Position numbers and translations under genes: made by a program. From the NCBI GenBank assembly GCA_963678705.1, contig OY783219.1:13020001-13084000 (forward strand): a stretch of DNA of 64,000 nt, given 5' to 3'. Positions within the stretch are counted from its first letter, which is position 1, and every line of letters starts with the position of its first letter. The notes below the pieces were generated by a model. It was given only the letters and a program-made list of their open reading frames with translations. It was not told the DNA's origin and did not search any database. The stretch comes from Panorpa germanica (Eukaryota; Arthropoda; Insecta; Mecoptera; Panorpidae). Shown here in pieces: positions 60,901 through 63,957 of this stretch.

Positions 60901-62049
60901 AAGACAGTGAAGAAAAGAGGTGGATGGCGGAAATAGAGAAAAGGAACGAGGAAAGAAAAGTAACGCCAGAGCAAAAGTGATTTTAATCTGAAGTGACAAA
61001 GAGACGAAGAGTCAAAGAAGACAAGGTGAGGAAGAGATGAGAATGATGGAGGACCAGGGAAAATGAATGGAGAGGGTCAAGAGAAGAAGAAGCACAAAAG
61101 TACTTTTGGAAATAGAAAGTGACAGTAAAGTAACCGCTCCTGGAGCAACTGCCCAGCGCTAAGAAACTGTGGGAAGTGTCGTTAAAACTCGTAGCAATAT
61201 AACAGGATCCGTATCCGCTTTCTGAGTGAGCCATAAAGTGTAAAAAGTGAAAAGAAGATTGTGTGGGGATAGAGAGAAGGAAGGGCAGAGTACAAGCAGG
61301 AGTAGCAGGAAACGATAAGCAGTAGGGGTTTCAATTTATCTGTTTTGTTTGTATATTTCTTTTTTCTTTTGGAAGAAATGAGAATGGATTGATAGTAATT
61401 AAGCACAATGACATTTAATTTATTGATTTTAGGCGGAAGAATGTAGTGCCTAATGGCAAAAACATTACAATAAATAAATAATAATATGAGACTATCTTAG
61501 AAGTTGTTGTTCTGTAAGTATTGCATTTATTCACTCACTGCATCAATTGTTTCTGTTCCTTCTCCAAAGGCCGTATCTTTTCTAACACGTGAGAATACCT
61601 AACGTTGGCAGTAACCCACGCGGCAAGAGGAGCAGCAGCTGCAGATGCTCTTTGTGAAGCTCGTGGGGAAAATGAACCACCTTTGTTCCGTAACAACTTT
61701 TCAACGGACTGTCGACTTTCTGGTGTAATGCGGGTTGCATCAAAAGATTTGATATCTTCCTAAAATTATTAGTAAAAATAAGAATTCGATTTCTTTGAAG
61801 TGAATGCTGATTTTCATTTATATTACTTTAATTCCTCTTTTAGCTAAGAAACTTTTCATGCTGTTCCAAGAAGTGTCTAAAATTCCCATTAATCTAAGGA
61901 CACCTTCTAGAATGTCTCGTATAACTTCAGGTGGAGCTCGTAAGGAACGAATTTCTGATAACGCCTCCGTTTTGATATCTCCAACAGCAGCGCGCGCTGC
62001 TTGAAGCAACGGCTCCACTTCGACAAGTTCAACTTCAATTGCTTTTTTC
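30691..62049 (-). CDS. Dync2h1: Cytoplasmic dynein 2 heavy chain, C-terminal 1263 codons
   Basis: The retrograde intraflagellar transport motor of cilia (beethoven in Drosophila). 23 exons fit with matching phases: 62049-61827, 61759-61539, 60464-60347, 60273-60077, 59862-59703, 58812-58564, 58252-58126, 57939-57776, 57656-57420, 55477-55328, 55150-55037, 54905-54713, 53869-53709, 53628-53392, 52389-52233, 52164-52004, 51917-51813, 50375-50252, 50192-49996, 49804-49703, 32361-32171, 32099-32000, 30792-30691. Segments are the stalk and linker-side region ([23 protein letters not shown]), AAA5 ([29 protein letters not shown]), AAA6 ([12 protein letters not shown]) and the C-terminal domain ([25 protein letters not shown]). 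They match the dynein 2 rather than dynein 1 or axonemal type. The 5' part of the gene is outside the window. Confidence 0.93.
30860..31576. repeat. LTR copy related to 63188-63957
   Basis: Begins TGTTATAAATTTGCGGGCAT and shares order and sequence with the LTR at 63188, including TATAAAAGG, CAGTCCGCAAGAA, AATAAACAGTTATTGTAAAT and CAACGCGAC, to about 31576. It is followed by the primer-site-like TTTGGTGTTAGAAG, so LTR and the first bases of the internal region are present before the copy ends near 31740. Diverged relative to the other copy. It lies in the dynein intron between exons 22 and 23. The short open frames here are LTR sequence, not genes. Confidence 0.7.
31606..31724. repeat. 119-bp mini inverted-repeat insertion
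   Basis: Ends CCCTACAAACAAT and ATTGTTTGTAGGG (13-bp perfect inverted repeats). It interrupts the sequence GATAGTT-GCTACG, which is continuous at 63977-63990, and TT is present on both sides of the insert. The interior is rich in CGAAT and TACGA words and has no coding capacity. Confidence 0.75.
32424..32836 (+). pseudogene. Non-LTR 3' fragment, left part (split by Polinton)
   Basis: Plus-strand reading frames resemble those of 60495-61480 ([20 protein letters not shown] and [19 protein letters not shown]). These represent the C-terminal zinc-bearing tail of a non-LTR reverse transcriptase of the type with NRYW...CR.C....E..EH....C. The copy is 5'-truncated. It continues at 49405 after the Polinton. 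A near-duplicate TATCCAATTTC (32413-32423) and TATTCAATTTC (49649-49659) flanks the composite, consistent with its target-site duplication. Confidence 0.78.
32831..32836. repeat. Polinton target-site duplication, left
   Basis: TGCAGT, repeated at 49399-49404. Six bases is the standard Polinton duplication length. The uninterrupted sequence AATATTGTGCAGTTATTAAA occurs in the paralogous fragment at 60881-60900. Confidence 0.93.
32837..33907. repeat. Polinton left terminal inverted repeat with modular array
   Basis: The outer 340 bp are G/T-rich unique sequence. Then come five copies of a core CATATTGGGTGTAATGACCT followed by GTGTTCATACACCTGTGCATG, separated by two alternating spacer types: one with CTATATAAAATGATAATTAG and GAATATAAATAGG (TATA-like), one with ACGTCATGTGTCTACATG. 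It ends where left and right sequences part company at a TA microsatellite. Confidence 0.93.
33908..33974. repeat. TA microsatellite inside the left TIR
   Basis: About a dozen TA units followed by the leader of the first gene. A similar TA run at 48165-48186 lies inside the right end but not at the same distance. Confidence 0.8.
33975..34376 (+). CDS. Polinton acidic protein, unknown function
   Basis: 133 codons from ATG at 33975. The first 45 residues look like a small folded segment ([20 protein letters not shown]); the rest is strongly acidic and serine-rich, ending [10 protein letters not shown] recognise no domain. Its position next to the terminal repeat is typical of an early or accessory gene in adintovirus-like elements. 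An LxCxE retinoblastoma-binding motif was looked for and is not present. Neighbour: next plus-strand frame begins 77 bp downstream. Confidence 0.6.
   Translation: MDEFSNIKHIKWSSYTRKVEWLVIAEDLKVGIDRKGNYCIQNISSDDECSDFESDITGSNDEIEFINGTEETVSSYISDSVCEEIAIGHEEIYISDCENISNLDSDCELIEETVDISDDNNEIIEIVDSEEEG
34453..34860 (+). CDS. Polinton hypothetical protein, beta-rich
   Basis: 135 codons. Alternating hydrophobic segments ([37 protein letters not shown]) suggest a beta-rich fold; the end [17 protein letters not shown] is acidic. No family was recognised. The frame is open with an ATG and is bounded by other element genes on the same strand, so it is probably real. Confidence 0.55.
   Translation: MYIKIFSPRLLFEINEGEHMFILPRLLNIEVNFNLFLDRKELLLLIIIDNIRKIYLNIIYIPNKFNLGIDLKLNCGLQCHLLIDLNMFNQFKFFDEIIINQNNFCETFRAGLLFLSEFGDPGYESQDSLDWILND
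34861..35161. other. Intergenic within Polinton, nothing recognised
   Basis: AT-rich 300-bp spacer with homopolymer runs and a short TA microsatellite at 35090. Probably contains the promoter of the spliced gene that follows. Confidence 0.4.
35162..35929 (+). CDS. Polinton spliced gene (two exons), unknown function
   Basis: Exon 1 is 35162-35257 (32 codons) and exon 2 is 35336-35929 (197 codons plus stop). The 78-bp intron starts GTGAGTTTTT and ends TTTTTTTATAG; both borders are canonical and phase 0. Without splicing the frame ends at a TAG that is the acceptor itself. Exon 2 read alone has no ATG near its start, which supports the spliced model. The protein (229 residues) has a lysine-rich helical C-terminal half ([20 protein letters not shown]) and a VGGGGKR segment. 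No domain recognised. Confidence 0.7.
35258..35335 (+). other. 78-bp intron in Polinton gene
   Basis: GTGAGT donor, polypyrimidine stretch TTTGTTTTTCTTTTTTTATAG acceptor region (last 20 bases), length divisible by 3 but with an in-frame stop at its end. It is the only clear intron I found in the element. Confidence 0.7.
35978..36709 (+). CDS. Polinton hypothetical protein, possible PC4-like fold
   Basis: 243 codons from the ATG at 35978. An in-frame extension to 35954 has no ATG. Residues around 25-65 ([20 protein letters not shown] ... [15 protein letters not shown]) faintly recall the short beta-strand plus helix of PC4-type single-stranded DNA binding proteins, where ...I.L....W..L follows a beta sheet. 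This is a weak visual impression. A helical, asparagine-rich C-terminal half follows. Last of the four plus-strand left-arm genes, 49 bp after the spliced gene. Confidence 0.6.
   Translation: MESLNKVDFINPIYLLKCSYFLNTSKTKQITVALDANNFCESVCVIEKFNGQYVNLSQNDWEIILNNKASISNYFNGIITYLEQPCIVLSKCTIHFQTLYEKPTMVIEQNYHLKSILADNGPRSSVYMQKESWQKLMQLAECITFSLNQLTSWSKSALNIFNEVENKLFSLLIESNEINYKNHSKYFYENFVLNNINNIELNYYKLFTNISSNMNVKLLSLEIKALCIDLLKTQIQEKANKYV
36819..37166 (-). CDS. Polinton small protein with Cys cluster
   Basis: 115 codons. N-terminal helical segment ([20 protein letters not shown]), an acidic [13 protein letters not shown] stretch, then [20 protein letters not shown] followed by [14 protein letters not shown], a possible zinc-binding cysteine cluster at the C-terminus. 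Downstream of the capsid gene on the same strand (63-bp gap), so it may be the last gene of the virion transcript. Function unknown. Confidence 0.55.
   Translation of the reverse strand: MNSNFLNKYEEVTQTLLKVGAVLRKYKDNECLLEDLTEEDLHYLPTEFFLYYIMFSTDIEQNWNRLPSYLKENVEIQKRRLCFKHYNKGRIQRDGPPSQIRNCFECNFNSNSDCN
37230..38435 (-). CDS. Major capsid protein candidate (double jelly-roll)
   Basis: 401 codons. Recognisable stretches such as [32 protein letters not shown] and [13 protein letters not shown], then LKLYLNSE-type and [18 protein letters not shown] segments, recur in capsid-like proteins of insect Polintons. By position in the virion block (penton, small ORF, this gene) it would form the icosahedral shell hexon. 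It is rather short for a double jelly-roll protein (usual about 450-600). The assignment is from family knowledge and context, not from a computed fold. The start ATG overlaps the stop of the upstream 48-codon frame (ATGA). Confidence 0.72.
   Translation of the reverse strand: MTSGILNVEDKIVFDESISQYEIHTYNPYSTTTFENNDEIRIPINQHNVFTLPSESYLYIEGKTKDTTKATPVFILNGILYLFETIRYEINSVEIDSNRNPGITSTMKGYVSHNNNDIHVQNFGWCDKDTNIIDKNGNFSVCIPLKTIFGFCEDFEKIILPVKHELILVRSKNDNNAIWIEELKEVLPKVVIEKISWRMPHVQVSDKKKLDLLQTIERDRSLYIGFRAWELYEYPALSNSTNQTWSIKTTTSLEKPRYVILGLQRESKNDITKDMSKFNTCNLRNVKLYLNSEIYPYDNLNLDYNNNKYSVAYEMYANFQKSYYDKNPNPVLNLKDFKEKAPLIVIDCSKQNEFLKSAPVDIRLELETSEMIIGLVRAFALIIHDKIIEYKPLSGIVNKIT
38432..38578 (-). CDS. 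48-codon basic ORF between capsid genes
   Basis: ATG at 38578, stop TGA at 38434-38432 inside ATGA shared with the capsid start. The upstream penton-like gene ends at 38581, leaving a 2-bp gap. The product ([14 protein letters not shown]...[14 protein letters not shown]) is basic. The tight spacing on both sides argues for a real gene, perhaps a core or cement peptide comparable in size to adenovirus pX; this comparison is only by size and charge. Confidence 0.55.
   Translation of the reverse strand: MGICHNLKTIYNSSFNQSHHSTPKPLKRLTLKNKQFLKSLGFKLITPQ
38581..39315 (-). CDS. Minor capsid (penton-like, single jelly-roll) candidate
   Basis: 244 codons. The opening [20 protein letters not shown], then [18 protein letters not shown] and [17 protein letters not shown], is a pattern shared among Polinton proteins regarded as the vertex capsomer. 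The C-terminal half has alternating beta-like segments ([35 protein letters not shown]). It lies between the PLA2/protease unit and the major capsid candidate, as expected for a virion operon-like block. Fold inferred from family knowledge. Confidence 0.7.
   Translation of the reverse strand: MSMTFTINGNESILSADIFPPIDLHDGIYELGIVDFQTFNSIPNIDDTNNKFYYGDGKVVTIPVGSYELEDIQEYLRLNIGDSRAIKHNSEFKEISDKQIKEVFLNLTANTNTLQSEIICSEKIDFSKENCIASLLGFNKQILEPNKLHVSNLPVNIIRVNNIRIECNITSGAYLNGQLVHTIHEFFPSVPPGYKIIEIPKQIIYLPIVIRKIDNITLKIVDEKGELINFRKENISCRLHIRKV
39401..39784 (-). CDS. Adenain-like cysteine protease, in -1 frame to PLA2 gene
   Basis: Maturation protease of the virion. Catalytic motifs are GTHWVAY (His), YFDSFG (Asp), [13 protein letters not shown] (oxyanion Gln and nucleophile Cys), in adenain order. 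The frame contains an ATG at 39691, but the family's conserved N-terminal segment ([20 protein letters not shown]) lies upstream of it, in the same frame, back to 39784. No ATG exists in that upstream part, and the frame opens after a TAG inside the PLA2 gene. The joint coincides with an AAAAAAC slippery heptamer in the PLA2 frame, so expression by -1 frameshifting is the most natural reading. Alternatives: internal initiation at 39691, splicing, or a recent frameshift mutation. Confidence 0.82.
   Translation of the reverse strand, partial: LPLKLPKRALTDVDLRKYAKKLNIPHFRGVFMRNNLHKKILLNETGIINLDDKTSAGTHWVAYIKRNKHILYFDSFGNLKPPIEAIQYFSINNNIQYNYDRFQKFNTVNCGHLCLNFLYFNSVIFNK
39775..40617 (-). CDS. PLA2-domain minor virion protein
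   Basis: 280 codons from ATG at 40617 (an in-frame TTG upstream is not needed). Residues about 19-75 carry a phospholipase A2 core: Ca-binding loop [11 protein letters not shown] and catalytic [12 protein letters not shown] with the HD dyad, like the parvovirus VP1 and adintovirus PLA2 domains used to breach endosomal membrane. Then come a basic [15 protein letters not shown] linker, a hydrophobic helix [20 protein letters not shown], and the C-terminal [20 protein letters not shown]. The hydrophobic plus basic make-up recalls adenovirus pVI-like membrane-active proteins. LAGG-V fits the loose adenain cleavage consensus. The stop falls two codons after the slippery heptamer. Confidence 0.85.
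   Translation of the reverse strand: MITVKKGDGLVNKLINKLPFELHLPGYNYCGPGTHLIERLNRGDQGINALDSACKEHDIAYHRYEDLSKRHEADKILIKKAWTRYFSKDSKLSERLASLLVANIMNIKTKLGMGLKRNKKIKKKVKGSGKAKHSMTVFKKAVLNARSALKNTLINPDNPKSVSNAIKIASQAAKQTINKKTKFKVNKLRIIPVPKVGGFLPFLIPLFAGLSAIGGLAGGVASIAKAINESKDAKTMLAEAKKHNETMEAIAIGKSGKGIYLKPYKTGLGLYISPYPKNFR
39784..39790 (-). promoter_or_regulatory. Candidate -1 ribosomal frameshift site (A AAA AAC)
   Basis: In the PLA2 frame the codons are CCA AAA AAC TTC CGT TAA, so the heptamer A AAA AAC is in the X XXY YYZ phase. Shifting back one base enters the protease frame, which is open from here to 39401. No strong stem-loop is obvious to the eye downstream; a weak AGCT/AGCT pairing exists at about 39756-39773. 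Confidence 0.7.
40618..40730. promoter_or_regulatory. Divergent promoter region between virion and ATPase blocks
   Basis: 113-bp AT-rich spacer between the PLA2 gene (minus) and the ATPase gene (plus). It must contain starts for both transcripts. TATATAAAGA at 40669 could be a TATA element for the plus side. Inferred from position. Confidence 0.4.
40731..41432 (+). CDS. DNA-packaging ATPase (FtsK/HerA, A32-like)
   Basis: 233 codons. Walker A GPSSCGKT at residues 42-49, Walker B SIFIFDDV with D118-D119, then the sensor-type [16 protein letters not shown] segment. This is the genome-packaging ATPase conserved in Polintons, adintoviruses, and poxvirus A32. Starts the plus-strand right-hand block; start chosen as the first ATG after the divergent spacer. 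All motifs intact. Confidence 0.9.
   Translation: MKFVKQKQTLSVKNVDNKGNFHIYNKTHGPLLPNDIRCIICGPSSCGKTNVMFNLIEHLNGLRFQNIYIYSKSLYQPKYKMLEEIINNINGMGYYTYTDNDELIRPENAKPHSIFIFDDVACDKQNNIRNFFSMGRHNYIDCFYLCQTYSKVPKQLIRDNTNFIILFKQDDLNLKHIYDDHVNFDFPTFLEFKQVCNLCWNYDKYAFMVIDKNSDLNKGRYRQGFDMFLDITK
41513..41735. repeat. Tandem repeat, 42-bp unit
   Basis: The unit ATTGATTACGTTCCCATTAC, followed by GTTTAATTTACGTTCAAATTAC, occurs as two adjacent perfect copies at 41614 and 41656, flanked by degenerate copies from 41513 and to 41735. Made of ACGTT-containing sub-words. It lies between the ATPase gene and the next gene, so it may act in transcription or replication; unknown. Confidence 0.85.
41750..43009 (+). 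CDS. Conserved Polinton protein (DUF8207-like C-terminus)
   Basis: 419 codons. A basic N-terminus ([22 protein letters not shown]), a helical coil, a central segment [30 protein letters not shown] with [18 protein letters not shown], and a C-terminal [20 protein letters not shown] followed by [20 protein letters not shown]. The last two are familiar in many arthropod Polinton-derived proteins (DUF8207 by recollection). Its function is not established; abundance and conservation suggest a structural or DNA-binding virion component. Preceded by the 42-bp tandem repeat. Confidence 0.7.
   Translation: MFKSKKRAKNTVVKIKTPPTRLKKRNSKRKIISNTINDEDKKLTRDIIKSSDSIRQKYLALKLGESEAQRYLDKQLEPITTPLNILANKSTSNIKLLQPIKQDIDTKPYDFKVETIKSKLNNMLKEPLDTTFIPDQQNDLTLAKEPTMELSQLDDEVFESNEPLEYSRVHDPNLFKASKELSDIEENLKKQVDKYAFQYLIDFNRREGDPSIFDHIFGINLEDGNLILGKTLVTFDKEGIIIGDKKYKSSPGLYELLFKIDPNANIYSEEDLEDYKTILNDTNAHRTLYLPNGKIKSSKGIKYKKIISLLFPPQTKLSAPASSTPYSSEKLQNVRSRLLQRTSSVGLPNNKRFGKGFNNLIKSYMTFNKNPKDYIYWDNPNELVDRLRLLISSKTAGNTSHDNEIISIVEELKEANIII
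43066..43296 (+). CDS. Polinton small coiled-coil protein
   Basis: 76 codons, ATG at 43066. The short FGVHIHKK N-terminal motif precedes a long charged helix ([19 protein letters not shown]...). It lies between the DUF8207-like and integrase genes on the same strand with short gaps (56 and 22 bp). Small proteins with this opening recur in insect Polintons; function unknown. Confidence 0.6.
   Translation: MTINKFGVHIHKKKITRHETVSKNDLIIIDKRLKAAEKDIHDAYINNFQNFIEVNKKIATLITELKTKHSLDISSL
43319..44248 (+). CDS. Retroviral-type integrase with chromodomain
   Basis: 309 codons. Catalytic triad: D37 (SWQADLVEL), D100 (LQTDNGKEF), E134 ([11 protein letters not shown]). The usual N-terminal HHCC zinc finger is not evident; only about 35 residues precede the core. 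An SH3-like segment ([11 protein letters not shown]...) follows and a chromodomain closes the protein at about 271-309 ([20 protein letters not shown]). It catalyses insertion with the 6-bp duplication observed. The stop at 44248 faces the polymerase stop 65 bp away. Confidence 0.93.
   Translation: MNKTKIGIVNELHKPARKNYKRRHVIIKGLNDSWQADLVELIPYAKENKGYKYLLTVIDIFSKYAWAVPVKSKSAKDVTAAFKNILVKHKNKVPKNLQTDNGKEFYNTEFKKVIDSYDINHFSTFSNMKASIVERFNRTLKNAMWKDFSIKGNYNWINNIDALVKKYNNSHHSTINMKPSQVSIKNEKKLLGNVYNRIKRVGLSRYKVGDYVRLSKTKSLFAKGYTPNWGTEIFTISKVQLTNPVTYLLNDSLGQSIAGAFYEQELQKTKYPDIYLVEKVLQKKGKRVFVKWLGLDKSHNSWIDAKNIV
44313..48125 (-). CDS. Protein-primed family B DNA polymerase
   Basis: 1270 codons, replicates the element by protein priming. 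Exonuclease: YADFES (D467, E469) and [11 protein letters not shown] (about 602). Polymerase motif [15 protein letters not shown] (D857), motif [13 protein letters not shown] (about 1002), motif C YTDTDS (D1107, D1109). Before the exonuclease: an acidic tract at 353-380, a C2H2-like finger [20 protein letters not shown] at 410. Inserted after ExoI is [20 protein letters not shown] at 558, followed by [14 protein letters not shown], which matches endonuclease VII/HNH-type zinc modules known in Polinton polymerases. The N-terminus up to 340 is the putative terminal-protein-like part. Complete. Confidence 0.95.
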   Translation of the reverse strand: MEDINTIIKHMRSVIKQLNCLKKPNIQCEKWSKYNKINIKLLNKLLKNNTSSVGFRQSVQSSLAIFKSFQQYFDKEIVGKGLPVGPNNNSKRSNRIQWQDLNSSFKGRIRTGVIINIKHIDPLQFLNDAYYLFMSRIKNAIKKFSALKVNVIFCGEFVLPSAKEDENIFEYKNFNTRNSEICVSTNLKQWYQEHVSEPILKDLESFQESQSGWALYKIVNLTININKFVPFYVSSFIDLPVAIKLKKAIINVQNDDNLCFVWSVLSALYPAKVHGDRVLSYYKYINTLNLSGLKFPMTLSQISKFEKLNNNISVNVYVLKKSKKSFITVPVYVSKSLKTKHIHLLMIQSDYVVEDEEEKEEDYDESEEEEDASLEDEEADKINFHFCWIKNLSRLVSNQLSKTKNKKFICDRCLHYFINECKLQEHLQDCAGLGLKPVKPIMPQDSNILEFKNFNRKLRNACVIYADFESILDSNVQNIEKKGAYQKHVACSVGYYVKYSCNNIKSYYNSYRGLDCVKWFVNKLKEIAYSLEDKIKKFKPMKPLTNQQNIEFKNATNCHICEKSLGLDRVRDHCHLSGNYRGPAHNSCNLNFNESYVIPIIFHNLSSYDAHFIIVELATGISGPTNLLPINKEKYISFTKYVQETNILLRFVDSYRFMASSLSNLTSILPSNKLNILRSEYTNLNNEKFHLLSKKGVFPYDYVNSWEKLNETCLPSQDNFYNLLNESYLSDEDYKHAQTVWNTFNIETLGQYSDLYLKTDVLLLADIFENFRDNCLETYKLDPVHYVSGPGLAWDSMLKITNVKLELFTDINMWLFIEKGIRGGISQCSNRYAEANNKYMNENYKPELPSKYLMYFDVNNLYGHAMSQYLPYGNFKWLSKQEISELSNNICNLSDNGNIGYILEVDLHYPQSLHSIHNDFPLCPEHLIPPESKDKKLLTTLYDKDNYVIHHSNLKQCINLGIKLTKIHRAIKFNQSPWLKIYIDLNTEKRKMATNDFEKNLYKLMNNSVFGKTMENVRKHRDIKLKTKWRGRYGAKNLIAQPNFHSRTIFSKNVVAIELLKSNIKFNKPIYVGFSILDLSKTVMYDFHYNYMQKEFSKNNVKLLYTDTDSFIYEIITPDIYEIILRDIQKFDTSDYAENNQYNIPRVNKKILGLMKDENNGQIMTHFIGLRSKMYALKINNLDIIKKAKGIKTQVVKQHISFEDYENCLRNLVKINCTQRGIVSKLHNVYSIKQTKIALSPFDDKRCLIKNSTDTLPWGFDNFSDSDLLL
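48215..49398. repeat. Polinton right terminal inverted repeat
   Basis: 1184 bp; it pairs with 32837-33907 but has six rather than five copies of the CACAGGTGTATGA/CATTACACCCAATATGG core, i.e. one extra unit of about 115 bp. Outer 340 bp differ from the left end at only a few positions (for example GGGCAGGGG versus GGGCAAGGG). Confidence 0.93.
49405..49648 (+). pseudogene. Non-LTR 3' fragment, right part
   Basis: Continues 32424-32836 after the Polinton. It reads TTATTAAAGGGAAGAGGTAG through a 3' UTR (TTTTTCTTTTTTCTTTTGGA) to the tail AATGGCAAAAACATTAAATA, as in the copy at 60495-61480. Confidence 0.8.
49703..62049 (-). CDS. Dync2h1: Dynein 2 heavy chain exons 1-20 (of those in window)
   Basis: Twenty exons of 102-249 bp, all with GT-AG borders; GTAAGT-like donors dominate, two use GTTAGC or GTTATT. 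Codon phase carries across every junction without a shift. Introns hold several mobile elements: a non-LTR fragment between exons 2 and 3, a 39-bp-TIR element between exons 9 and 10, a MITE between exons 14 and 15, and a second non-LTR fragment between exons 17 and 18. No frameshift or stop is seen, so the gene appears functional. Confidence 0.92.
50520..51600 (-). pseudogene. Non-LTR reverse transcriptase C-terminal fragment
   Basis: On the minus strand: [20 protein letters not shown] (51363-51554) resembles the region after RT in which ..VWGIGERKF...SM.LYG precede the C-terminal zinc. Then [20 protein letters not shown] and [20 protein letters not shown] (50757-51197), the same C-terminal tail as the fragments at 60495 and 32424. 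Frames are shifted; this copy is more diverged. Located in the dynein intron between exons 17 and 18. Confidence 0.65.
52481..53339. repeat. MITE, AATGGGCTT family, longer diverged copy
   Basis: The left AATGCGATTGTGAACC and the reverse complement of the right end (AATGGGCTTGTGAACC) are inverted repeats, followed by TTAATTTCTATAAAA as in copies 1 and 2. About 860 bp. It fills most of the intron between dynein exons 14 and 15, ending 53 bp from exon 14. Confidence 0.6.
53870..54712. other. Dynein intron between exons 12 and 13
   Basis: 843 bp, AT-rich. A GC-rich mini-hairpin ATCGCGG-CCG-CCGCGAT at about 54430 stands out. No gene seen. Confidence 0.5.
54919..54982. repeat. Right-end fragment, AATGGGCTT family
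   Basis: TAAAGAATTAAAAAATCGAC then TCCTAAAAAATGAGTCCACA is the family's right end; nothing of the left end remains. In the dynein intron between exons 11 and 12. Confidence 0.55.
55478..56305. other. Dynein intron between exons 9 and 10, 3' part
   Basis: AT-rich. A 68-codon open frame at 55711-55917 (minus) looks peptide-like ([20 protein letters not shown]) but I do not recognise it; it may be a transposon-derived scrap. Confidence 0.35.
56306..57168. mobile_element. Non-autonomous DNA element with 39-bp perfect TIRs
   Basis: 56306-56344 and 57130-57168 are exact reverse complements (TTATATGGACGCTGTTATGC... ending GCGCCA). The element is about 863 bp. Flanking TTATA is palindromic, so a TA duplication cannot be separated from the repeat. 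A 25-codon frame [20 protein letters not shown]... starts at 56500, possibly the surviving N-terminus of a transposase. The perfect arms imply recent activity. In dynein intron between exons 9 and 10. Confidence 0.78.
58813..59702. other. Dynein intron between exons 5 and 6
   Basis: 890 bp. It includes a possible degenerate inverted-repeat element: CTATCGATTGTGAAGCG near 59151 against CGCTTCTCAATCGATAG near 59500, roughly 370 bp apart, and a hairpin CGATAGAAA-GAA-TTTCTATCG at 59137. No gene seen. Confidence 0.45.
60495..61480 (+). pseudogene. 5'-truncated non-LTR retrotransposon with 15-bp TSD
   Basis: Two adjoining open frames encode only the C-terminal tail of a non-LTR polymerase ([39 protein letters not shown], then the HIKFSC part of a Cys/His motif), followed by a 3' UTR and an (AATA)n tail. 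The perfect duplication ATAATATGAGACTAT (60480-60494, 61481-61495) marks the ends, so the copy inserted by target-primed reverse transcription with strong 5' truncation. It lies antisense between dynein exons 2 and 3, and contains the unbroken form of the site the Polinton hit elsewhere (60881-60900). Confidence 0.88.
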
Positions 62050-62231
62050 CTAAAATTTGTTATTGAAATTCTTACAATATTGTTTAATCTACTTTATATA
62101 AACCTCATAAATAATTAGCAGTTAATAATAACAGTATATTAATATGGGCAAATAAGAAAAAATCGAGCATACAAAGTAACTGCAACACCTGAGCTAGTAA
62201 ACAAAATAAGTCGTAAAATAATGTGATTACT

Positions 62232-62650
62232 AATGCCGTCTGCACACGGGTCGACTGATTGCAAACTAGCCGAGCAACGAAGTTTCCAACGAAAACGAAA
62301 AACAAACCATGTCGAGCCGTGTTTCGTGACTCTATAGAATTTTTAACAATAGCATAATAGGGGATGTCGTATTATGAGGTATTTATATGCATGTATGTAT
62401 TTAAATACTTTTGAATAGTATTTGTGCACATCTCACCATCAAAAGTATGCAACGTAATTGCCCTGCGACCAAGAAACATAGTCGGTCAAAACCAATCTCT
62501 AATCAGTTTAGTTTCGATCGTGCCGTGTGTGTTCCCTCACTCGTGTACACGTGCGTTCTCTCACTAACAACACAGTTGCAATCTCATTCGATTCGGGCAG
62601 ATTCGGGGCTCGCGTTTGCAATCAGTCGACCCATGTGCGGACGGAAAGTG
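62232..62650. repeat. MITE with about 30-bp TIRs
   Basis: The left GCCGTCTGCACACGGGTCGA continuing CTGATTGCAAAC and the reverse complement of the right end CCGTCCGCACATGGGTCGAC continuing TGATTGCAAAC are near-perfect. About 420 bp, non-coding; the open frame at 62411 is spurious. Related copy at 778-1112. Located upstream of dynein exon 1 in this window, in an intron. Confidence 0.75.
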
Positions 62651-63187
62651 TACATCGTGACCGGAAAGCGACTCAAAGGATAAAACAATTATAATGTGTG
62701 AAACATTAACCCACTATTTGAATATGTGAAAGAATGTGCTTACCAAAATGGCCAGCTATTACGGATTAAACACATTCTCAAAGTAATGAAAATGAACCAG
62801 TTAAAACTATCTAAAACTAATGTAGAACTCAGTAAATAATTATTAAACCTTAAGATAGTTCATTCATTAATTGTTCTGTATTCATGAAGTAAATACCATC
62901 GTTTATATTGTTACCATATTGTATTATTATCATCGGTATTATTTTATTAAATAAATGTATTAAATAAACTATGAACATCCTAATAAGAGGCTAAAATATT
63001 ACATTGGTAAATATTCACTGAATCCACATTTACCTTAATTACCTTAATTACACATTTACATTAATACCATGTAATATTTTTATTAAAAAGTATTTACCGA
63101 CTATTTGAATGATTTTGAGAAACGGGGTAAATTGCCACAATTGAGGTAAAAAAAATATTTTAAAATTCCAACATAATTGCAAAATAT
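62651..63187. other. Intron sequence, nothing recognised
   Basis: AT-rich sequence between the MITE and the LTR. No exon of the dynein gene could be seen between 62050 and the window edge, so the preceding exon is outside. Confidence 0.4.
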
Positions 63188-63957
63188 TGTTACGACTTTG
63201 CGGGCGTCTGAGCATACAAAAATTATAGTTACGAAATAATAACTGGAATTTGCAGAAAAGGTTGCGCATCCCTGTACAAATATCAAGACATTTTGATAAC
63301 GAAGCTGTTTACTCGTTGGCGTATATCTTAATGCGCGTGTTCTTGGAGATAACATAAACAAATGCATACCATGCACTTGTGTCATTGTTTACGAGTGAAC
63401 TTTCTAGAATCAAATATTACGCGTGTTGAGTGGAACGTCATAGAAATTATAGGAATATTCTGGAAAGTCAGAAGTGTCGAGACCAGGGGAATTGTACTGC
63501 GTAAACCTCTAATATAAAAGGAGCAGAGCATCGCGTCGCGAGTCAGTCAGTGAGTCTACAAGCAAGAGTCAGTCCGCAAGAAAACATCAGTCAGCAATGA
63601 ATTATTAAGTGAAGTAATAAACAGTTATTGTAAATAGTTGTTAATAGTTGTAATTGTTTTGTGTTAATAAATAAAGTCTGTAAAAGTGTTAATCCTTCTT
63701 ATTAATTTTAATTGTGGCTATTTCTTAATTTAATAAGTTACAACGCGACTAAATAGTGTAAACAATTGCTCCGCTCGGCAACTAAAAAGAACCCCAGTCG
63801 CAGGCGTACTACGGCGTATATTTAGAAGGTTCGAGAATCCTAATCTCCCTTCCTTTAATCCCCGCTCGCACATACAAATTTGTACCTGTGGCGTCATAGA
63901 AGGTTCCAGAGCCAGACTCCCTTCATCCCCCTTTCACGCCCTTACAAGTTTGTAACA
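63188..63957 (+). repeat. LTR (770 bp) of a retrotransposon extending past the window
   Basis: Ends TGTTAC...GTAACA form a 6-bp inverted repeat. It contains TATAAAAGG at about 63514, AATAAA motifs at about 63619 and 63666, and is followed by a primer-site-like TGGTGTTAGAAGTTG. Whether it is a solo LTR or the start of a full element cannot be told because the sequence ends at 64000. A diverged copy is at 30860-31576. Confidence 0.7.

Noticed and set aside
62411..62683. 90-codon frame near the right side
   Set aside because: It falls inside a MITE with well-defined terminal inverted repeats; no homology seen.
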